NCBI GenBank assembly: GCA_029532415.1
Contig: JAQOTA010000020.1
Span: 310,001 to 374,000, forward strand
DNA from: Marasmius tenuissimus
Taxonomy: Eukaryota > Basidiomycota > Agaricomycetes > Agaricales > Marasmiaceae
Direction of reading: 5' to 3'
DNA length: 64,000 bases
Each line of letters opens with the position of its first letter. Positions within the stretch are counted from its first letter, which is position 1. The translations under genes and the position numbers were made by a program. The notes beneath the pieces are model-generated. The model had not been told where the DNA came from and made no database searches. It was given only the letters and a program-made list of their open reading frames with translations. Positions 58,191-64,000 of this stretch are shown here, piece after piece.

Positions 58191-58825
58191 CACTCCTGTC
58201 GCCCGAAGATAGCTTCCGGCTGTCAGCATATATCTTCAGGCTGGTTACACGAGGTTATCTAGTGTGGTCTACCAGGATACGACAACATCATCCGAACAGT
58301 ACTTCTACTCCTGATCTTTCCCAAATCAATTCCTGCTTCACGGCCCCTAGCTTGGCATGAATAGCCGAGGCTTCTACCCCCCTCTGGATCATTCTATCGA
58401 GAGCAAATACTGTCTTTTACTGAGATGATGACGGTTACGGGGAAAGCGCCGCGCGAGCTGGTCGTAACAGCTAGGCAGCATGTCATGACTTGTCTACGTC
58501 ACATCGATGATCAATCTTTCCTTTTGACCGCCATGTCGATTTTCCGAGGCTCAGGATTCTGACTGTTTTCATGAGCTCTTCTGGGACTCACGGACGCCAA
58601 AAGGTAAGTCGACTCTGAGGCATCTCATTGTAACAATCCTCAAGGCAAATAACGAGTTCTCCGGTGTAGGATGTCCATACCAGAGCTTGTCAGAAGGAAG
58701 CAGGCTCCGACACCCAAGCCGTACGAGAATCAGCGCTCATAAGATTGTTTGGTGCTGATTCTCGCCGACATTCTTCCTGCCCTCAGTTGTAACTCTCTTT
58801 CCGTGGGCCACACTAATTTTAAGGC
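57933..58825. other. Intergenic; mosaic of flanks of copies H and F
   Basis: No gene. Up to about 58190 it matches the H downstream flank; from about 58240 to 58800 it matches the region after copy F. Confidence 0.5.
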
Positions 58826-58955
58826 CGTGTAGTAAAGGCAAGCATAATGGCAAGGTAAAGGCAGGGTAAAGGCAAGGTGGCTGTGCACTCAAGGCAGGAT
58901 AAAGGTCAGGTTGGTGAAGTTCAGGCAAGGTAAAGGTTAAGTAAAGGTGAGTTGG
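58826..58955 (+). repeat. Degenerate minisatellite, GGTAAAGGC-type
   Basis: Repeated short units such as GGTAAAGGCAGGGTAAAGGCAAGG, spaced about 10-13 bp. Confidence 0.8.
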
Positions 58956-59597
58956 AATATAGATGATTCTAAGGTAAATAATATGTGAAGGGATCCTGAA
59001 GTCTAGTTAAATGTGTTACTCAGCACTCAATGAGTGGACCGCTCGTGGGGTAAATGTTACCCTGTGGGAAGTTCCCCGGCATCTATATGGTGGTTCATGG
59101 ACTACTATGTAACTTTGTTGGCCTTGGGTCCTGACTAACAGGGCCTTTGGGAGTTGGGACTTAGTTCTAAGGATCTCAGTAGGTGCTTTACCACTGCCCG
59201 CCGTGTTCGGATTTATTAAATTTGACGCCTTGAGCTCAGTCAGATTGATGGGCTAATATTGATCCCTTTTTTCTCTTTTTCTCTTTCACCATTGCACACC
59301 ACATGTATGTCTGTCTTTTGTAAGTTTTATTATGTAGTGAAAGCTAAGTCTGTCACTGACTTTCTCAGGTGCAGGTCTCAAACCATATTGGCGATATTGG
59401 ACTCAAAGTAAAAAATGTTTGCGGGACTAGTGAGTCACTTGGTTTTTGGTCGGGATGTAATCGTCGTGTTTTGAAACCCAATTAGAAGTACCGAGACCCC
59501 AGCCCCAATATACCACAAAATACCTAGTGAGAACTGATGTATGTCCAGAGGTACATAATTCAACGCACATTCCGATCCGTAGAAATCCCGAGTTTAG

Positions 59598-59890
59598 AGG
59601 CATGGTAAAGGTAAGATATAGGTGAGGTAAAGGTCAAGTGAAGGCTATCTATAGGTCAACTTAAGGTTAGATGAAGGTCGGGTAAAGGGAGGGTAAAGGG
59701 AGGGTAAAGGGAGGGTGAAGGTCACCTCAAGGTCAGAATTGGGGAAGTAAAGGCAAGGTGGCTGTGCACTCAAGGCAAGGTAAAGGTCAGATTGATGACC
59801 TAAAGGCAAGGTAAAGGCAGGGTAAAGGCCAGGGCCAGTGAATTCAAGGCAATCCAAAGGTCGTCTCAAGGCCATGTAAAGGTAATATTT
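59598..59890 (+). repeat. Degenerate minisatellite, GGTAAAGG-type
   Basis: Longest array of the same unit family; it includes three near-identical AGGGTAAAGGG units at 59690-59715. The phrase AGTAAAGGC...GGTGGCTGTGCACTCAAGGCA also occurs in the array at 58832-58900. Confidence 0.85.
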
Positions 59891-60431
59891 GGCTTGCTCA
59901 GCGCTGCATAAGTGATGGCTCGACGGAGATTCAGGACGTATGGCGTGGTATATTACAAGGTGTGATAAATGGGACGTAGGATGTTGCAGAATGCATATTG
60001 ATGAGCCATACCTGTATTGATTAGGTCTTAAATGCTTACCGTAATGTGTCGCACAACCCACCACAGAGAGGTGACCCAAGGCAGTCTGTGAATCTACAAT
60101 GCGGATCACAAGGCGTGTGCCACTCGTGGGAATGAGACAGTGCAAATACTTGGTGACTGAAGGCAGCGAGGCTCACTAATATGAGTTACACTAACGGTGA
60201 ATGAGTCTATGATGCTGATAACTGTAATTTCAGAGATTACATTTACATGAGTCGAAGTGGGGGATGTGAGTTGTATGATCTATCAGGCTACGACGCGCCA
60301 TCCGAGGCGTGGGAATTAGTTCTGCATACTCTCACATCGCTACAGAGGTGGTTGGCTCACGCCAATCCTAGAGTTTATCACGCTGTGATTGCAAACTCTC
60401 ATTATCTCTGAGATAACTATGTATAATCATA

Positions 60432-60496
60432 CACTAAAGGTCAGGTAAAGGTTGGGTAAAGGCAGGGTAAAGGCAGCTGCCTTTACCCCTGCCTTT
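60432..60496. repeat. Minisatellite ending in a palindrome
   Basis: GGTAAAGG units run into an inverted repeat: arms 60458-60476 and 60477-60496 are complementary with a single extra C and no loop (centre CAG|CTG). After the centre the same unit is read on the other strand (CTGCCTTTACC). Confidence 0.88.
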
Positions 60497-61724
60497 GATT
60501 TCTCGTGCCCCTCTTTCCGTCAATCGGATGCGTGACACTAGTTCAAGGCAGGCAGATCTGGCAAGGATTTACGTCTGTCGGTGCGTGTTCAACTCTCGGT
60601 TAGTAAGTTATCTTCCTATGTGACCATTCCTTTCTTTCCTGCGCTCATAGCATGAAACTTGCAGACGATGGCACACAAAGGAATCTTCAGGAATCACGCA
60701 TCTCAAAGCGACGTCATGAAGAATTCTCTGACACTCTCCATCTATTTCGAGTGCTACTCTGAAACAAAAGGAAGAGATACGAGAGCTAGGTGGCTGGCTG
60801 GGCATCTTTGGTCGGGGGTCAGGGAAAGAACATTCATGATAGGTACGCTTTTAGGATTTTGTTATTTTTCCACCTCACAAAACCGCTGACTACACCCGCA
60901 GGCGCCGATGAACACACCATAAGGACGGGATATTATTTGGATCTCTACCCCTTTCGCTCATCCTTTCTTCGACAGGCTGTCCGAAGTGACACCCTCTTTT
61001 GTGCCTGCTTGGACCTCCCTTCCTTCATCCAAAACGCGCCGTTTCCCCCTTTTTTCTACTGTTAGCATGTCTTTCGTAATTCCTGTCCATCTCAACACAT
61101 CTTACGTTTAAAGGACCCGTTCATCATCGGAGATCGTTACGAGTTTCGTCCCTAAACACGCATATATGCCTATCCGAGCTACGCGATGAGAAGTATGCGG
61201 TGATTTTCTTCTCTATAATGTACAAGCCAATTGTCCCGCCCGCGCTTATGCATACAGCCTCACTTATCGAGCGTCGTTATTACGAACCATCAGTTCATCA
61301 ATGTCCAGTCCTAAATTATAGAATTGGCCTGTTGGACGTCGTGGTCTTTGTTGCCGATAGAGGTAGATCCGCCTCGCGAATGCACTAGCAAGAGGAATTG
61401 GAACCTCGGTCTTGGCTATGCTTTCCGTACATGACTCCCCGCCGAGCCCGATATCATTTCACTGGTGTTTACAATCTGCTTTGTACTCGGTACGTCTCTG
61501 ATAAACAAATTATCGCAATGGAGTCGAGTGAAGCTTGTAATCTTGTGGATAGCTGTGGGCGGGCTCAGCGCCAGCTCTTGCGTGAGTTATTTTCTTTATG
61601 ATCGTCGTCTTTCAATAAACGGACTCCATCTCATCGGAAATACTTGTGTGGTAGAATCCCGAGCCTCGAGAAATAGAAGGCGTTGGCGTCTGGCACATTG
61701 GTTCTTGCGGGGCGCGAGAAAATG
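60497..61724. other. Intergenic, no gene supported
   Basis: Short frames only (for example 60668-60889 plus), none recognisable. Confidence 0.4.
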
Positions 61725-61771
61725 CAGGCCGGGGTGAAGGCCATGGCCTGCACCCGCCTTCACCTGGCCTG
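61725..61771. repeat. Inverted repeat of minisatellite units
   Basis: Arms 61725-61740 (CAGGCCGGGGTGAAGG) and 61757-61771 (CCTTCACCTGGCCTG) are complementary with one extra base, with a 16-base spacer containing GGCCATGGCC at its border. Confidence 0.85.
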
Positions 61772-62224
61772 CAGTACATGTCGTCCAACCTGCTGTCGAC
61801 GACTCCCTCGTATACACATATTGAGTTATGGTATCCTACGTCGAGTAAGGCTATCTATTTTATCAATTAACCATCAGAAACTTTTTGTTTGAATGAAATC
61901 CCTTATGTCTCTGCTATGTTCCCATGTTCCCACGATCTGGTCTCGAGGCGAATCTTCCTCTTTGTGGTCGCTCATGTAAATGTAAGGCCAAAGAAGTTAC
62001 TAATGTGTGATATTAGGTGTCGAATAGTACTCCAAGGTGGAAACGACGAGCCTATCGGGCCATATGTCTAACATACTCTCGTATAAAATGTAAGTGACGC
62101 CCATGTGATGTTAATTTCCATCCGTCCGCCCGCCCGCTTGTTCAAGTTTAAGATTGATATGGTGCGAGCCTTTGAGCTACACGACTGATATTAGCATAAA
62201 CAGTCTTCAATTTAGCTGCATTTG

Positions 62225-62520
62225 ACCAGATCCCGCCGTCTGGTTGCCTTCAATTTACTAAATCTGGCCTTCATTTGGCCTGTTCCTGGCCTTCACTCCC
62301 GGGTAACGACCTTCACCTGGCCTTCATTCTCCTAATCTAGCCTTCAATCTGGCCGTCACTTGTGCAAATCTGACCTTCAACTGACCTTCATCTGGCCTTC
62401 ACATCTGTGAATCCAACCTGCAGTTGTCCTTCATCTTCACGAATCCAACCTTCACCTGGCCTGCAGTGCACAGCCACATGGCCTGCACTTCCACACTTCT
62501 AACCATCACTTAGCCTTCAT
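62225..62520 (-). repeat. Degenerate minisatellite, CCTTCACCTGG-type (opposite orientation)
   Basis: Units such as GGCCTTCACCTGGCCTTCAT, spaced 10-13 bp, with variants CCTGCA and CCTTCAAC. It reads as AGGTGAAGGCC on the minus strand, the counterpart of the GGTAAAGG units to the left. It contains GTGCACAGCCAC, the reverse complement of the GTGGCTGTGCAC found inside the left arrays. Confidence 0.85.
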
Positions 62521-64000
62521 AAACTAAAGTCTGATCTGCACCCGGACATAGCTTTCTTTGTCATACAACCTCATCATTTCCAATTATTACTTAAATTACC
62601 GTTAGTTGAGGTGTACATACTGCAGGTATACCAAGTGAGAGGCAACCAAAACCTCTCGGAATATCGGCCTTCTAACGAACCGCCCCTTTACTGTAATTTA
62701 CGTTGTTGAGACTCCCACGGCTAAATGTAAGTCCGGGAGGCCAGCGCGGGCAAACATTAACAAATTTCTTCTCTTTACAGTGGGAGTCGTATATTTCTGA
62801 AATCTTTCTCGGGTCGAGCTCTATAGAATGGAGACATAAAATTGAGGACAGTGACCTTCACTTAGTCTGCAACTGTCCTTCCTCTACCCGCCGCGTGGCC
62901 TGCACCTAGCCTGCATATGGCCTGCACCTGCATCAGTAAGATGCGGCTTTTCCCGGTGGCTGTTCTTGGCCTTTCTGGGCCTTTTAGCTGGTCTCTCAGG
63001 CTGACAGGTTCACCGGCTGAAAAATGCGGGGGAACGAGGGCTTTTAGCACTGTACCCTGCATGTAATAATAAGCCACCAGCCTTCCAAAGGGGTTCTATA
63101 GCCTAAAAACAGGGATGGGTACAGAAGATGTGGACAAAAAACCTCTGAATACTCGCGTATTTATGCCAAAAACCCAGCTGGTGGGAATTTTGACATAGCC
63201 GGTCAGGGCCTAACCTTTCAGCCGGTACCGGTCAAGAACGGTCGAAACCGGTTATTTGTGATCTTACTGATGTGACCTTCACAAGTTCACACCAGCCTTC
63301 ACCACATGGCCTGCAAATTGTTGTGGCCCGGTTCTTGCTCACCTGACGGGTTCTCGGTCCTCACACCGGCTTCGCTGACAACAACCCATCCCCTTGGTGG
63401 ACTAGTGTTCACAACGATGCCCACCGCCTACTATCTTTTTATCCTTTCTCAGAGCCAGTCGCGGGCGCACTGGATATGGATCCGGACGCCCGCTCCTGAC
63501 GCAGTAGCTGTTTACTATATCTCATACGACATGCTCAATGTATTGTTTGCCTGCACAAGATATTTTGCTTGGAGATTCTCTTTGGTTTTGTAGGATCTCA
63601 GTAGCACTGTGACGACCTATCAGCCATACATTTCAGCCACCAATGGGACCAGGACCGATCTGACGGTGGCCAGGCTGGCAGAGAGACTTCAAGAATGTAT
63701 GCTACTCACGTTGCAAGGCTTCAGGCGAGTCACTTTTTGAGCCCAAGTGGGTTTCCCATTACTCACGTCAGTTTAACGTGGCAGCCTCGACATTGATGTG
63801 AACTGTTCTCCATCCTCTCGCTGTCATCAAGTGAGCCTAGCCGCACTCATCTACACCATTTTTAACAACTTTCGGCGCGACGTCATCTCATATTCGCTCC
63901 ACCGTTAAGGATGCAACCTCTGGCCTGCCTTCATCTTGTTCAAAAATAAAAACCTCCGCCGCTCGTCATTGACCCTCGCCGGGCTCGAGGCTGGGTTGTT
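62521..64000. other. Intergenic, no gene supported; a few more minisatellite units
   Basis: Shorter runs of the CCTTCA/CCTGCA unit occur at about 62850-62932, 63273-63312 and 63920-63935. No coding region was recognised up to the right edge. Confidence 0.45.

Noticed and set aside
59645..60145. Minus-strand frame rich in LYPAFTLPL repeats
   Set aside because: It is translation of the minisatellite array, not a protein family; there is no start context or conserved domain.

Overview
The window is nuclear DNA of a filamentous basidiomycete, most likely an Agaricomycete. Protein-coding genes are cut by many introns of about 50 bases with GTRNGY-like donors, and the gene families are ones typical of that class: fungal MULE transposase, TET/JBP-like dioxygenase, transposon-associated JmjC and Ulp1-type proteins, and a lineage-specific family of seven-span membrane proteins. 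I saw no rRNA, tRNA or CRISPR.

The dominant feature is a dispersed tandem family of seven-transmembrane proteins. I can place twelve copies: one cut by the left edge (A, 1-453, minus), a frameshifted copy (B, 2583-3956, minus), C (7157-8639, plus), and, after a 25-kb interruption, D (33595-35065, plus), E (36243-37635, minus), F (39372-40834, plus), G (42741-44181, minus), H (44826-46180, plus, nonsense mutation), I (48534-50008, plus), K (52112-53485, plus), L (54062-55504, plus) and J (56517-57932, plus). All complete copies share one nine-exon layout, including a 33-nt exon 3, a 22-nt exon 4 and an 82-nt exon 5. The proteins are about 300-345 residues with a conserved RCFVIC segment after span 3 and an IAPTLLIVRAN segment at the end of span 7. 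H and J, with their flanks, are a recent segmental duplication.

The interruption (about 4.5-6.4 kb and 9-32 kb) holds genes of transposon and chromatin type: a Ulp1/C48 cysteine-protease-like gene, a hairpin-rich element (9.4-9.9 kb), an unrecognised Cys/His-rich gene (10.6-12.4 kb), a small gene with three SUMO-interacting-like motifs and an in-frame TAG (12.5-12.9 kb), a 991-residue JmjC protein (12.9-16.4 kb), a METTL14-like m6A methyltransferase gene that is broken by a 22-bp tandem duplication and by insertion of a 3.4-kb MULE (19.6-23.0 kb), a TET/JBP-like 2-oxoglutarate dioxygenase (24.8-26.5 kb, with an in-frame TAA), an F-box protein (26.5-27.8 kb) and a DDE-transposase-like protein (27.9-31.3 kb).

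The right end (58-64 kb) has no gene I can support. It carries degenerate minisatellite arrays (GGTAAAGGC-type on the left, the complementary CCTTCACCTGG-type on the right) arranged in opposite orientations around inverted repeats. One block, 36.0-38.3 kb, is strongly depleted of CpG although the seven-span gene E inside it is intact; elsewhere CAG-to-TAG and CGA-to-TGA changes suggest cytosine deamination acting on this locus.
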